Assembly (NCBI GenBank): GCA_963383645.1
Contig: OY726566.1
Location: 97,590,643 to 97,654,642, forward strand
Length of the DNA stretch: 64,000 nucleotides
Direction: 5' to 3'
Source of the DNA: Muscardinus avellanarius
Taxonomy: Eukaryota; Chordata; Mammalia; Rodentia; Gliridae
Of the stretch, positions 32,746 to 44,747 are shown in pieces. The notes under the pieces were generated by a model, which was not told the DNA's origin, did not search any database, and saw only the letters and a list, made by a program, of their open reading frames with translations. The position numbers and the translations under genes are program-made. Every line of letters starts with the position of its first letter. Position 1 is the first letter of the stretch.

Positions 32746-33960
32746 CAGAGTCGTCCTAATCTTAACAGCTCCAGTGTCACTCAAAAGTTCAAAGTTCAAA
32801 AGTCTCCTCTGAGACTCAAAGTAAACTCTTCGCTTTTGGCCTATGTAAAAACAAATTGGAAATTACATCCATCCAATGTACAATCACACAAAGTAAACAT
32901 TTGCACTCCGAAAGGGAGGAATAACACCACAAAAAGAAGAAATAGGACTAAAACAGTATCAAAATTCAGCAGGGCAAGCTGAATTTTATAAATTTAATGC
33001 TGCAGCTCCATTTCTGACAGCTGGGGCACATGGTGGTAAGATGTGATCTCTAATTGGCCTTGACAGCCTTGCCTTAATGGCCTGGTTGATCGCAACGGTC
33101 AGCAACCTGGATCTATTGTAATGGGCAAGATACTCAGTTTTCTATATTATCTCCATGGATTATAGCTTGTAGCCTTTCTCTGCAACCATTCCACATTTCT
33201 GGCATTTCTAAATCACAGGGTTTTCTTGCAACCTTGGCTTCATCCAGATGCATCACAAATTTTCCCAACTGGACTTGTCAGAGATTCCAAACCTGTTAGG
33301 TATTGTCTGGCTTCCAGGCCTTCTTTTAAAATCTGGGGGGAAGCCAGGCATGGTGGCACATGCTTGTAATCCCAGTACTTGGGAGGCTGAGACAGGAGGA
33401 TCGCATGGGTTCAAATCCAGCCTCAGCTACTTAGTGAGGCTCTCAGCAACTTAGTGAGACCCTGTTTCCAAATAAAATATAAAATAGGTCTGAGAATGTA
33501 GCCCGGAGGTAAAAGGCCCTTGGATTTCATTCCTAGCACACACACACACAAAAAAAAAATCTGGGGGATGACTTCGTGTCCTCCCCTTTTCCACATATCA
33601 AGCATTGCCTTAGTGCTGAGATTGACCACCAGCCAGAAAGGTATTAATGCTCTTTATTCACTGCTGATAGACCCTTTTCAATCACAGCTCTTAGAAACAA
33701 ATTTTAGAGAGGCCTTAAATAAAACTCACAAAATCAAAAGTAATTTGGCATGGCAAATTACTTCTGTGCAGAAGAATATAAGCACGTTGTGGGGCGGGGG
33801 GAGTCTGCTCAGCCTTTTATCCCATAATGTGAAGACCACTATGTCATTCCCCACTGACTGGAATATGGCTTTTACAATCTAATCCAATTGTCCAGTTTTC
33901 ACTGGGCAGATTTTACCAAAAAAAAAAAAAAAAAAAACAACCAAGAAAACAGTACATCCA
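32746..33960 (-). mobile_element. MaLR-like internal region, interrupted
   Basis: AAAAGTCTCCTCTGAGACTC, ACATCCATCCAATGTACAAT, CGAAAGGGAGGAATAAC and CAGCAGGGCAAGCTGAATTT follow the order of reversed MaLR internal sequence. A SINE is inserted at 33341. Non-coding and decayed. Confidence 0.5.
33341..33540 (+). mobile_element. B1-dID-type SINE, long form
   Basis: Complete dimer with a CA-rich/A-rich tail. AAAATCTGGGGG flanks both sides (33329 and 33557), a target-site duplication. Confidence 0.95.
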
Positions 33961-34113
33961 GGAGTGCAATAAATACACAAGTGTACAAATGTTAGAAATG
34001 GATGCATAGGCTACAGTTACAAAATAGAAACCTGGAAGTTTCTATGTGGTCTTGTAAGTTTGGTAGAAAAGATTGCTTTGCTTTCTTACACAACCATTGG
34101 GCCTGCCTCCATC
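33961..34113. other. Unassigned non-coding DNA
   Basis: Short spacer, nothing recognised. Confidence 0.4.
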
Positions 34114-34640
34114 TGTTGCAGTAGGCTTGATCCTCAGAGAACAAGAGACAGATGCCAAAGTAAGATAAAGTAGCTTTCTTTATTCACCAGTGAAGGGCCA
34201 GAAAGCAAAGCATGAATCTGAGCTCCAAGCTCAGAACATGCAAGTTCTTTTATACAACTGTTAGCTTAATTTTTAGAAGGAAGAGGTGTGTGAGATTTTT
34301 TACCCAGCATAAGAAAGACGCAGAAGCAGAAAAGAAGTTATTTTGTGCACTGTTTCTTTTTTCTCTTGCAGTTTGTGCCTTATCTTGCTGAACTTTGCTG
34401 CCTTATCTTGTGGTCTTGCCTCCCTGGAAAGACCCTGCTCAGTTCAACTCAGAGTGGGGCTGTGAAGGCTTTATTTATTCTTCCACCTTTTCCCTAGGCT
34501 TGTCTTCAAAGACAGAACCAGGCTCCTGTCTCATATCCAGGACACCACCATCCCCACCTTCATCTGGGCCAATGATGGTCCACTTTTATCGTGGCCACCA
34601 CTTCCTCCTTCCTTCATTTATTCCTCCATATCTATAATGA
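34114..34640 (-). mobile_element. LTR, class I-like layout
   Basis: On the minus strand it has TATAAAAG (plus CTTTTATAC, 34247), AATAAA about 65 bp on (plus TTTATT, 34179) and then a U5 ending CTACTGCAACA (plus TGTTGCAGTAG, 34114). The 5' boundary near 34640 is uncertain. No duplication established. Confidence 0.6.
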
Positions 34641-36300
34641 TATTGCATTATAATCTAACATCATAATGCAGTTCACAGAGGTAGTGACATACACGCACAC
34701 AACACTCGGTGAGCTTTCAGCTCCCTTCCCACTAGTCCCCTTCCCCTTACAGGATATGGAGACTAACACTTTTGTATATATGGTATTCTCCCATATATAC
34801 AAAAGGTCATTGGAATTAATTCCTTCATTAATCCTCCTTTTCCATCTCCTTCTCCTAGAGCACCTCCATTATCCAAAATAATTCTGGCATCCCAAGAAAA
34901 GTGCAACCTTTAACTTTCTGTGACTGGCTAATCTCATTTAGCATAATGTTCTCCAAGTCCATCCATTTTTCTGCAAATGACATTATTTTGTTCTTCTTTA
35001 TTGCGGAATAGAATCCCATTGTGTGTATATCTGAAAATTTTGCAAATCCATTCATCTGTTGATGGATACCAAGATTAGTTCCACAACTTGACTATTTTGA
35101 ATTGTGTGACTATAAACATGGATATGCATATATTACTATGATTTTCTGATTTCAATTGCTTTGGAAAGATAGCCAGAAGTGGTATAGCCAGACCAGATCA
35201 TATGGTGGATCTAGTCCCAATTTTTTTTTAGAAATCTTCACACTGATAGCCATAGTGGTTGCACTAATTTGCAATCCCACCAACAATGTAGAAAAATTCC
35301 TATTTTCCCACATCCTCACCAGCACTTATTGTTTTACTTCTTACTGATTGCCATTCTGATTGGGGTTAGATGGAATTCAATGTAGTTTTGATTTGCATTT
35401 CCCTGATTACTAATGATGTTGAACATTTTTTACCTATTTATTGGCCACTTGCAAAGTGTCTTCTTTTGTAAAATGTTTCTTTAGCTCTCTTGACTGGCAT
35501 TGAGTCTTTGAAGAACATTTTTATGTACTTTTAGCATGTAATTTTTAGCATTGAGTCTTTGAAGTACATTGTATATTATAGATATTAGTCTTTTATCAGA
35601 TGGATAGCTGGAAAAATTTTCCCCCATCCTGTAGGCTCTCTCTTTAGACACTTAATGGTTTCCTTTGAGGAGCAGAAGCTTTTTGGTTTAATGCAATCCC
35701 ATTTATTATGTTTTGATATCCTGAGCTTTGGGTTTTTTTTTTTTTTTTTAGGAAGTTTCTACCTGTGCCTATATATTGGAGTGTTGAACCTATGTCCTCC
35801 TCTAGTAACTTCAAAATGTCTAGTCTAATTTCAGGTCTGTGATCCATCTCAAGTTGACTCTTGAGTAGGGTGAGAGGTAAGAATTTAATTCCATTTTTCT
35901 AAAAATGGATAACAAGTTTTCCCAATGCCATTTGTTGAAAAGGTTTTTTCTCCAATGTATATGTTTAGCACCTTTGTTGAAAATCAATTGGTTATAAGTG
36001 TGTGAATTTGTTTCTGTATCTTCGATACTGTTCCATTAGTCTATGTAACTGTTTTTGTGCTAATATCATGCTGTTTCTATTATTATAGGTCTAAACTCTG
36101 CCGTCAGAAATTGTGATCCTCCTGCATGGTTCTTATTGCTGAGAATTGCTTTGGCTGTTCTGGGTCTCTTGTTCCTTCATATAATATTTATGAATGATTT
36201 TTCTAGTTCTATAAAGAATAACATTAATATTTTAGTAGAGGTTGCAGTAACTCTTTACATCACTTTTGGTAGAATGACCATTTTAATTTTTAGTCTGTCT

Positions 36301-36500
36301 NNNNNNNNNNNNNNNNNNNNNNNNNNNNNNNNNNNNNNNNNNNNNNNNNNNNNNNNNNNNNNNNNNNNNNNNNNNNNNNNNNNNNNNNNNNNNNNNNNNN
36401 NNNNNNNNNNNNNNNNNNNNNNNNNNNNNNNNNNNNNNNNNNNNNNNNNNNNNNNNNNNNNNNNNNNNNNNNNNNNNNNNNNNNNNNNNNNNNNNNNNNN
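36301..36500. other. Assembly gap (200 N)
   Basis: Exactly 200 N, a placeholder of unknown true length, inside the minus-strand L1 ORF2. Confidence 0.99.
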
Positions 36501-36704
36501 TTCATTTAGAGGTATTTTACCTCCTTTGTTAGGTATTTTATGGATTTTGAGGTATTTTATTGATTTTGAGGTTAATGGATTTTTTCTGATATTTTTTCAG
36601 TGTATTTATCGTTGGCATATGGAAACACTGCTGATTTTTTTTTTTACATTGATTTTGTATCCTGACACTACTCAATTTGTTAAACAGCTCTAGAAGTGTT
36701 TGGG

Positions 36705-37033
36705 TTGAAGATGAACCAAACACTGAGATTGAGGGTGAGGCTCTTCTCACCATGACCCCTGCCTAGAGTCCACCTGGCTGGCCTGCCTCACGAGGGCCTG
36801 AGGCTCAGCTACTTCTCCTGAGCTGCTGCAGTCCCACACCTCAGGGCTGGGCAGCTGGGGAAGAGCACAGTGGACGTGGATGTCAGAAGGTGAGTGGTCC
36901 ACCTGCTATTCCCATTAATAATACAAAAAAAAAATCCCCAACATCTAAAGTGAAATAATCACAAAGTGAAAATAAATCCTCAAACAGCTCCTGAGATCCC
37001 CACAGGGAAAGGCAGCATAAGTGGGGGCAGGAG
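36705..37033. other. Foreign GC-rich insert in L1 ORF2
   Basis: L1 sequence stops after CTAGAAGTGTTTGGGTTGAA and resumes at TGCAAATAGAGATAATTCCA. The 330 bp between is GC-rich, with CTGAGCTGCTGCAGTCCCAC, an A10 run at 36925 and AATAAATCC near 36971. It may be a fragment of a processed pseudogene or another retroposed transcript. I do not recognise the source. Confidence 0.5.
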
Positions 37034-38806
37034 AGACTGCAAATAGAGATAATTCCAGTTCTTTTTTCCCTGTTTTAATTCATTTGCTATCTTTCTCTTG
37101 TTTTATCACCTTGGCAAGACTATCTTGTACTACACTGAAAGGAAGTGGTGATAATGGGTATTCTTATTTTGTTCCTGATTTTCAAGTTCCCCCAGTTTTT
37201 CTCTATTCAATATGATGTTACTTTGTATTTAAGTATATTGACTTAATGATTTTAAAGTAGGTTCCTTCTATTTTTATTTTCTGCAGTGTTTTTAACTTGA
37301 ATGGCTATTAGATTTTTGTCAAATGTTTTGTCAGGATCTATTTGTATGATCATGTGGTTTTTGTCCTGAGTTCTATTTATGTGGTTAATAACATGTATTG
37401 ATTTGCATATGTTGAACCAGCCTTGTATCCCTAGAATAAAACCAGTTTTGTCATGATGTATAATTTTCTTAATATGGTTTTGAATTTGTGCCACTAGTAT
37501 TTTGTTTAGAATTTTTGTGTCTATGTTTATCAGTAATATTGATCTGTGATTTTTTTTCTCGAGGAATCTTTATTTGATTTGGGTATTGAGATGATATTGG
37601 TCTCATGGAAGTTTGGCATCTCTTTCTATTTCACAGAATAACTTGTGAAGTGTGGGGCTTAGTTCTTCTGTAACAATGTTTTAGAATTCAGCTGGAAATC
37701 CATCTGGACCTGGGCTTTTCTTTGATGTAAGGCTTTTTTTTTATTGCTGTTTCTATCTCTTTGCTTGCTATTGATTGTTTTATGTTTTCTTTATCTTCTT
37801 GGTTCAATTTTAGGTAGGTTGTTTGTGTCTAGAAGGCTGTTGATTCTTTCTATGTTTTCTAGTTTATTGTAATATAAATTTTCAAAATTGTTTCTGAAGA
37901 TCCTTGGATTTTTCCAACTTATGTAGTAATTTTATATGACTTGGTTTGATTTTTCTTTCTTTTGCTTAGGTTGGTTAGAAATTTATCAATATTGTTAATC
38001 TTTCCAAAGAATCAGCTTTTTGTTTTATTGATCACTTATATATTTTGTCTCTATTTCATAAATTTCTGCTCTGATTTTAATTATCTCTTTCTTTATACTG
38101 ATATTGGGATTAGATGGTTTCTGTTTTATCAGATTCTTGAGGCATATCATCAGGTTTATTTGATGACTTTGTTTTTTTTTTTTTTATGTGACCAGTCAAT
38201 TCTATGTACTTTCTTCTTGAAACTGCCTTCAAAATGTCCCTTAGATTTTGCTATGTTGTGTCTCTATTTTCATTTAATTCTAGAAATTTAAAAAAATATT
38301 TTCTATTTATTTTCTGATCCAGTCTTCATTCAAAAGTATATCATTTGGTTTCCATGTATTTATGTAACTTCTTTTAGACTTCCTCTTGTTCATTTCTACT
38401 TTCATTCCATTATAATCTAAAAAGATGGAGAAATTTTTATTACACTTAAAATTTTTTTTTGGTGCTTGCTATATGGCCCGCAATGTTGTCTATTTGAAAA
38501 AGGTTCTATGAATGTGTATTCAGCTCTTGTTTCTTGGAATATTCTGCATATGTCTATTAGGTTCATTTGGTTTATAGTGTTCTTTAGATCTGAAGAGTCT
38601 TTACTCATCTTTTGCCTAGAAAAATCGATATAGTGTTGTGAGTGGTGTGTTGAAGTCTCCCAATATTATTGTATTTGAGTCTATTTGAGACTTAATGTTC
38701 CTTAGATATTATTTTGTAAAAGTAGATGCACCCACATTTGGGGCATAAATATTTACTCTCATTACATCACCTTGTTGGCTGTTACTTTTATTAGTAAGAA
38801 GTGACT

Positions 38807-38865
38807 TTTTTTTTTTTTTTTTTTTTGGTGGTACTGGGGTGGAACCCAGAGGCTTTCTGTCCTTT
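38807..38865 (-). mobile_element. Short SINE fragment
   Basis: Poly-T then GGTGGTACTGGGGTGGAACC and AGAGGCTTTCTGTCC: only the ID-end of a reverse SINE. Confidence 0.6.
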
Positions 38866-38958
38866 CACCTTTAGCCTATGGATATCTTTGCCTATAAGGT
38901 GAGTTTGTTGCAAGCAAAATGATTATGTTCTTTAGTCCATGTTGCCATTTTATGCCTT

Positions 38959-39381
38959 TTAATTGAGGAGTTTAGACCTTTGAAATTTAGTGATATTATT
39001 GAGAGATGGTTTTGTTTTCTGCCATTTTGAGTTACGTTTTCTGTTTCGTTGTATTGTTATTTTTCCTTCACTAGTTGCCCATCTAGTGGGATTTGCCCCT
39101 TCTCTATTTCTGGCATATATGTTTTCTTCCTTGTGTTTTATTTCCTTAAGTATTTTCTCTAGTGCTAGCTTAATAATCATAAATTCTTTTACTTTCTGCT
39201 TGTCTTCAAAAGTTTTTATTTCTCCATCAGTTTTGAATTGCTGGAGAACCTTTGCTGGATATATGCAGTATTGGTTGAAAGGCATTATTTTCAAGTCATT
39301 ATAACAGCCCCTCCTCACTTTAATTACTAGATTGAGAAGTATTAAGAGGTTCTTGTTGTTTTGCCCCTTAATATCACACAT
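38959..39381 (-). pseudogene. L1 ORF1 remnant, C-terminal part
   Basis: This 140-codon frame keeps the ORF1 C-terminal order (YPAKVLQQFKTDGEIKTFED, then KLALEKILKEIKHKEE). It has lost the RRM and coiled coil in frame. The upstream part (39400-39900) is recognisable but broken. Confidence 0.75.
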
Positions 39382-40740
39382 TCTTTTGTTCTTAATGCCT
39401 TTAAGATTCTTTTCTTGGACTCTCTGTTAGTCATTTTGATTATCATGTGGTTTGGACTTCTTTAATCTTATCCTGTTGATGGCTTGAATGTCTCCTGTAC
39501 ATGAATGTCCAAGTCTTTTTCTGTTTGGAAAATTCTCTAATATCTCTTCTCTCAAGAGGTTTCTAATATCCTCGGTTTGTGCTTACAGACCTTTTTCAAT
39601 GCCTGTTATCCATAAATTTGTTTCATGTTATCTCATATTTCTCGGATGTTCTGTTGTGTTGTTGTATTGTCTTCTCTATATTGGTGACTGTGTGATCAGT
39701 TTTTAAGAAGCTGCCTTTGAAGTGTGAGACCCTATGTTCCAGGTGGCCTAGGACCTGCTACAGGTAGTTTCTATTGAGGTCTTTAATTCATTTTTGACTC
39801 TTTCATTTTACTCTAAGCCTTCTTTTCCTACTTAGGGCCTCAATTTCCCTATCAAATATTATATCATTTTCTCTACTTTTCCTCTGATTTTATTTCTGAG
39901 GCATTTGATCGTATTAAAAATAAAAAGTTCGAATGATTCTTGAGCATTTCCTGCAGCTCACTGCTGACCCTAGGTCTCTTCTGCCCAAAGGTCCCTAGGG
40001 ACTGGCCACTAACTTATGTTTTTACTGTGTCCAAGTGTAGTACCTGCCCTTATCTCTTCAGAGATTATCTGCAAACTCACAGACCCTACAGGTCTGTTCA
40101 CTGCCATACACGCACGCCCTGTGGCCACACAGGTTCCCACTGTGATGCTTTGTAAACTCAGTCTTGATGAGGCACTTCTTGGGTCCCTTCTGGCAGAGAT
40201 GAGTTCACCTGAAGCCAGAGGATTTATTGGGTGGTTTGCCTAGTGGGTTTGTATTTTCACAGTGGTTTTGATGGGAGGGGGTGGGGTGGAGGATAGCCAC
40301 TAGGGTCCCTGTAGTCTTGGTGTTTCTTGCTCCAAGTTCCCTCTTCTCCAGCTTCAGGATGTGGCTAGGCAATTTGGGGAGTTCAGTCTTGAGGTACTCA
40401 AGTATGGAGAGAAGAGTACAAATGCTTTTGATGAAGATTTTCTGCAGTCATTGGCTCGACAAGATTCTGCTTCTTCTTTTCTGGTTTTGACTAGAGGAAT
40501 AAAGAACTGGTGCCAGTGGGTCTAAGGAATACTATCTTGATTATACTATTTGGACATAAATTGTGTCTCCTGATCAACATACCTGGAGCTTAGTCTTTGT
40601 ATTTTCCCTTTAAAAAGTCTGTTGTTTTTATTTTGCAGGTTTAAGGATGAGGAACAATTTCTGGATGCTATTCTACTGTATTTTCCATTTGCTGCCATAT
40701 CAATAAAATTTATTTTTCCTTTTGTTCAAAACCTTGTTTG

Positions 40741-40938
40741 TGCCGGGCATGGTGGCACACGCTTGTAATCCCCGTGCTTGGGAGTCAGAGACAGGAGGAT
40801 TGCGCAAGTTCGAAGCTAGCCGCGCGCGCTGGCTTAGGAGACCCTGTTTCCAAATAAAAATGTAAAAATTGGTCAGGGAGTGTAGCCCAGAGGTAGAAGG
40901 GCTTCCAGGAACCCCAGTACCACAAAAAAAAAAAAAAA
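40741..40938 (+). mobile_element. B1-dID SINE, short CpG-rich subfamily
   Basis: GCCGGGCATGGTGGCACACG .. GCTGGCTTAGGAGACCCTG .. CCAGGAACCCCAGTACCAC. CTTGTTTGTG flanks both sides (40732 and 40939), a target-site duplication. Confidence 0.96.
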
Positions 40939-40961
40939 CTTGTTTGTGATTATTTGAATCT

Positions 40962-41122
40962 GAGCTGAATGCAGTTGTATATGCTTGTAATTTCAGCACT
41001 TAGGAGTCTGAGACAGGAGATTGTATGTTTGAGGCCAATCTCAGCAATCTAGCAAGACCTTCAGTAACTTAGTGAGACCTTGTTTCAAAATAAATATGGT
41101 TGGAGTTGTAGCTAAGAGGTAG
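40962..41122 (+). mobile_element. B1-dID-type SINE, diverged
   Basis: GCTTGTAATTTCAGCACTTA .. GAGACCTTGTTTCAAAATAA .. GTTGTAGCTAAGAGGTAG. The tail has become an AAAG/GGAA repeat. Confidence 0.82.
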
Positions 41123-41124
41123 AA

Positions 41125-41184
41125 AAATAAAGACAAAAAGACAAAGAAAAAAGGAAGAAAGGAAGAAAGGAAGAAAGGAAGAAA

Positions 41185-41222
<38 letters not shown>

Positions 41223-41228
41223 AGAAAG
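41125..41228. repeat. (GGAA)n(GAAA)n microsatellite
   Basis: Tetranucleotide repeat at a SINE tail. Confidence 0.95.
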
Positions 41229-41229
41229 T

Positions 41230-41432
41230 CCAGGATGTGGTAGTGCATGCCCGTAATCCCAGTACTTGGGAGGCTGAAACAGGATGATTTCAGGTATGTG
41301 GCTAGCCTCAGATACTTAATGAGGCCCTCTGCCACTCAATAAGACCCTTTTTCAAAATAAAGAATAAAATATAGAGCTGGGGGTGTAGCTCGGAGGTAGA
41401 ATTTTCCTGTGTTTCATCCTTAGTACCACAGA
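41230..41432 (+). mobile_element. B1-dID-type SINE, long form
   Basis: CATGCCCGTAATCCCAGTAC .. TTCAAAATAAAGAATAAAAT .. GGGTGTAGCTCGGAGGTAGA. Confidence 0.9.
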
Positions 41433-41439
41433 AAAAAAA

Positions 41440-42135
41440 AGAAAGGAAAGAAAGAAAGATTATTTGAACCAAAATCAAAAATAAGGACTGAGCTTTCAAT
41501 ATCATTCAAATAACCTTTTTTCTTAGAAGAGGCAATAGGGAAAAAAATAAAACCAGACAGTCCAATCTCTGTTCATTTCCCTTCCTGTTTATAGAACAAG
41601 TCAAGCTGAAGTACCATATTAAAATTTAGATTCCCATTTCTGGGGAATATTTTCCTACTCCTTAATTTATATTAAGGATAATACATGTTATAGAAAATAT
41701 CAATTTCTTTTCCATTAAGTCCTCTTCCTTCAAATATATCCAATTACTTATTATGCACCTGAGGGGATGAATTCTCAGAGATAGACACTGAATTACTCAT
41801 ATCTTACACTTTGAGTGCTTCAAATTTTTCTTATGTTTTTCTGGGTGAAAACTATTTATATATTCCTCAGTGTGAAGCAGGAAAGGGTCCTATGTATGGA
41901 GTGAGCAGCCATAGCTCAGAGATACCTGGCAAAGAACAATTAATTCTATGAAGCCATATTGAGATGGGACTTTCAGTCTGCCTCACATTATATTCATTCC
42001 TTGAAATACTCTATGAGTCACTGCCAAGGTCAGAGTTTTAGTCATCACTCACTAGGTAATTCCTTACATCATTCCAATAGTGTCTTGAATCAGAAAGCTT
42101 GAGCAGGATAAATGGTGTTTTTTAAAATGTCACAG
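41440..42135. other. Unassigned, mostly AT-rich DNA
   Basis: No gene or known repeat recognised. 41908-41942 resembles 42925-42962 (see findings). Confidence 0.5.
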
Positions 42136-42138
42136 ACA

Positions 42139-42318
42139 GCCAGGCGTGGTGGCGCACGCTTGTAATCCCTGTGCTTGGGAGGCTGAGACAGGAGGATCGC
42201 ACAGTTTCGAAGCCAGCCTCGGCTACTTAGTGAGACCCTGTTTCCAAATAAAATAGAAAATAGGTCTGGGAGTGTAGCCTGGAGGTAGAAAGCCTCTGGG
42301 TTCCACCCCTATTACCAC
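42139..42318 (+). mobile_element. B1-dID-type SINE
   Basis: GCCAGGCGTGGTGGCGCACG .. CTCGGCTACTTAGTGAGACC. Tail (AAAT)n. AAAATGTCACAGACA lies on both sides (42124 and 42352), a 15-bp target duplication. Confidence 0.96.
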
Positions 42319-42366
42319 CAAAGTAAATAAATAAATATAAATAAATAAATAAAATGTCACAGACAT

Positions 42367-43265
42367 AAATTAATGATGAGTCAGTTTATTCAGGAATGCA
42401 GTGATACATGACGGGGTTATGAGCCATCACAAGAGAAAGACACCAGCCCCTTGGATGGGGTGTTAAAATTGATAGAGAAATAGTATCTAGGGACTGATTT
42501 TGAGGACTCAAGATGGGGATACACAATTTTGTGCCAGTTATCCCTGCACTTCAGAATGTCCTCATATCACATTGCTTTTGCAGACAGGTACTCAGGCCCA
42601 GGAGGTAAGCTGAGTGGCTTGTTTCGCATTTAAATGACTCATGGGTATTTCCATATCCCAAAGATTTATGGACACTTTAAAAGAAAGGTATATCTTGCTT
42701 GTTCTGTATCTCCACATTTCAATCTCAGAAGGAGTTAAGAGGCAAGCAGATTCACCATGCTGAATCCCCAAAAGCCTCAGAAATTTTCAGAACTAGAACC
42801 CATCTACGCAGGTGGGGTACAGGTGGGTATAAAAACAGAAATATTATTGAAAGTCTATTTATAAAGTAATTGTGGGGAAGCAGAAGAGTCAAAGGTGAAG
42901 CAGCAGAGACGTGGTGTGTGCAGAGGGCAGCCATGGCTCAGAGATACCTGGTAAAGAAAAACTAGGAGGTGGAGAAGCCCTAAACTCCATCTCTGAACCA
43001 TCTCTGAATGAAAGAGCCTTAAAAACTTCCCTTGGACCTATGATAAGCTTAAGTTCTGCAAAAGGGACACCAAAAGGATATCAATATAAAGATATTATGA
43101 CCTGAAAAATATTCCCCCTGTCTGGTTTTCATACTGATTTGTAAATTGTTAGAAATCATCACTGACATCTTCATAATAAAAAAAAGAGTTGTACAAACTG
43201 GAAATCAACAATTTTTAGAGCCATCAGAGAACTAAAGTCACAGGGCAAAGTCTCATATGAAAAAC
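42367..43265. other. Unassigned non-coding DNA
   Basis: No gene recognised. TCAGTTTATTCAGGAATGCA at 42382 could be a reversed LTR poly-A region, but I see no TATA or boundaries. Confidence 0.4.
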
Positions 43266-43269
43266 TGAA

Positions 43270-43438
43270 GAGATTGCATACCTGCAATCCTAGCTACCAG
43301 CAAGACTAGGGCAGGAGAATCACAAATTCAGAGCCATCCTAAACAAGTTAGCTAGACCTTGTCCCAAAATTTTTTTAAAAAAATTTAAATGGTGGGATAT
43401 ATAGTTCAGTGGTAAAGGGTGCCTGGGATCAATATCAG
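43270..43438 (+). mobile_element. Old dimeric SINE
   Basis: CCTGCAATCCTAGCTACCAG .. CTAGACCTTGTCCCAAAATT .. TATAGTTCAGTGGTAAAGG. The ID part is closer to stand-alone ID than to the younger copies. Confidence 0.7.
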
Positions 43439-43540
43439 ACAGAGAATATAAAGAAAGACATATCATGCTAACATGAATCAAAAGAAAATTTCAAGAGCTG
43501 TATTAATTTCAGATAAGGCCTATTTCAGAATAAGAAAATT

Positions 43541-43733
43541 AGCCAGCATGATGGTGCATGGCTGTAATTCCAGTACCTGGGAGGCTGAGACAGAAGGATC
43601 ACAGGTTCAAAGACACCCTCAACAAGTAGTGAGACTAATCAATCTATTAGACCTTGTTTCAAAATAAAAATAAAATAGGACTCAGGGTAGCTGAGAGGTT
43701 GAATGCCTCTAGGTTAAACCCTCAGTACCACAA
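43541..43733 (+). mobile_element. B1-dID-type SINE, diverged
   Basis: GCATGATGGTGCATGGCTGT .. CCTTGTTTCAAAATAAAAAT .. TAGCTGAGAGGTTGAATGCC. Confidence 0.87.
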
Positions 43734-43806
43734 ACAATAAGAAAATGTTATCAAAGATAAAAAGGAGGATTGCCTATTAATTATTCCTTAAGAAGATGTA
43801 ACAATC

Positions 43807-43990
43807 AGCCGGGCGTGGTGGCGCACGCTTGTAATCCCCGCGCTTGGGAGGCAGAGACAGGAGGATCACGCTGGTTCAGAGCCAGCCTCGCTGGCTTAAG
43901 AGACCCTGTTTCCAAATTAAAAAATATAAAATAGGTCTGGGAGTGTAGCCCGGAGGTAGAAGGGCTTCCTGAAACCTTAGTACCACCGAA
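43807..43990 (+). mobile_element. B1-dID SINE, short CpG-rich subfamily
   Basis: AGCCGGGCGTGGTGGCGCAC .. CCCCGCGCTTGGGAGGCAGA .. GTCTGGGAGTGTAGCCCGGA. AAGAAGATGTAACAATC flanks both sides (43790 and 43999), a 17-bp target duplication. Confidence 0.97.
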
Positions 43991-44492
43991 AAAGAAAGAA
44001 GAAGATGTAACAATCCTTAACTTGTATGTACCTAGTGAAAGAGCTTATCCTTGGTGGGGGAAAAAGACCGATAGAACTACAAGGAGAAATAGATGAGCTC
44101 ATTCTTTTAACTGGAAACTTCAATACTCCCCTTTCAGTAATTGACATATCTCGCAGGGGAAAAAAGTAGTAAGGATATAGTTGAACTGAACAGCTCCATC
44201 AGTCAGCTGGATCTAATTGACATTCATAGAATACTCCATCTGACAACAGAACACACATTCTCTCAAGCTTTCACAGAGCGTCCATAAGTAAAGGCTACAT
44301 TCCGGGACATAGAATATACCTCAACAAATTTAAAACGATAGGAATCATACAACACGTGCTCTCAGACAACAGTAAAATTAAACTAAACATTGTAATGAAG
44401 AGATAGCCAAAAAAATCTAAAACGTGGTTATTGAACAGAAAGTTTGTTACAGAAGTCATCTCTAGAGAAATTTTTAAATATTCTAAGATAAA

Positions 44493-44689
44493 GCTGGGCG
44501 TGGTGTCGCACGCTGGCAATCTCAGTACTTGGGAGGCTGAGACAGGAGGATCACGCAGGGACAAAGCCAGCCTCAGCTACTGAGTGAGGCTTTCAGCAAC
44601 TTAGTGAGACCCTGTTTCCAAATAAAATATAAAATAGGTCTGGGTGTGTCGCCTGGAGGTAGAAGACCCCTGGGTTTCATCCCCAGTAT

Positions 44690-44690
<1 letters not shown>
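44493..44690 (+). mobile_element. B1-dID-type SINE, long form
   Basis: GCTGGGCGTGGTGTCGCACG .. ACTTAGTGAGACCCTGTTTC .. GGGTGTGTCGCCTGGAGGTA. The tail is a CA repeat. Confidence 0.94.
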
Positions 44691-44729
<39 letters not shown>

Positions 44730-44731
44730 CA
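44691..44731. repeat. (CA)n microsatellite
   Basis: About 20 CA units at the SINE tail with one CAAACA interruption. Confidence 0.97.
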
Positions 44732-44747
44732 ATGGTAAATATTCTTT

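Larger units (their letters stand above)
34900..38950 (-). pseudogene. L1 ORF2 remnant, minus strand
   Basis: ORF2 peptide blocks survive in short frames: endonuclease (INQMNLIDICRIFQ, 38417-38608), RT fingers ([20 protein letters not shown], 37252-37494) and the C-terminal region (RPEIRLDILKLLEEDIGSTL, 35644-35847). They are separated by stops and frameshifts. Non-functional. Confidence 0.85.
34641..40690 (-). mobile_element. Long decayed L1 (near full length)
   Basis: Minus-strand order is 5'UTR (about 39900-40690), ORF1 (about 38950-39900), ORF2 (about 34900-38950) and a 3'UTR to about 34641. It is about 6 kb and dead in every frame. It holds the assembly gap and a foreign insert at 36705-37033. 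Confidence 0.85.
43440..44490 (+). pseudogene. L1 ORF2 endonuclease relic with two SINE inserts
   Basis: Endonuclease-domain blocks: TTAACTGGAAACTTCAATAC (the L-GDFNT-type motif, here GNFNT), GATCTAATTGACATTCATAG (DLIDIHR) and TTCCGGGACATAGAATATAC. Frames are broken. More diverged than the L1 at 3840-8065. Confidence 0.8.

Noticed and set aside
36136..36693. 185-codon frame
   Set aside because: Runs through the 200-N gap; the flanks are reversed L1 ORF2.
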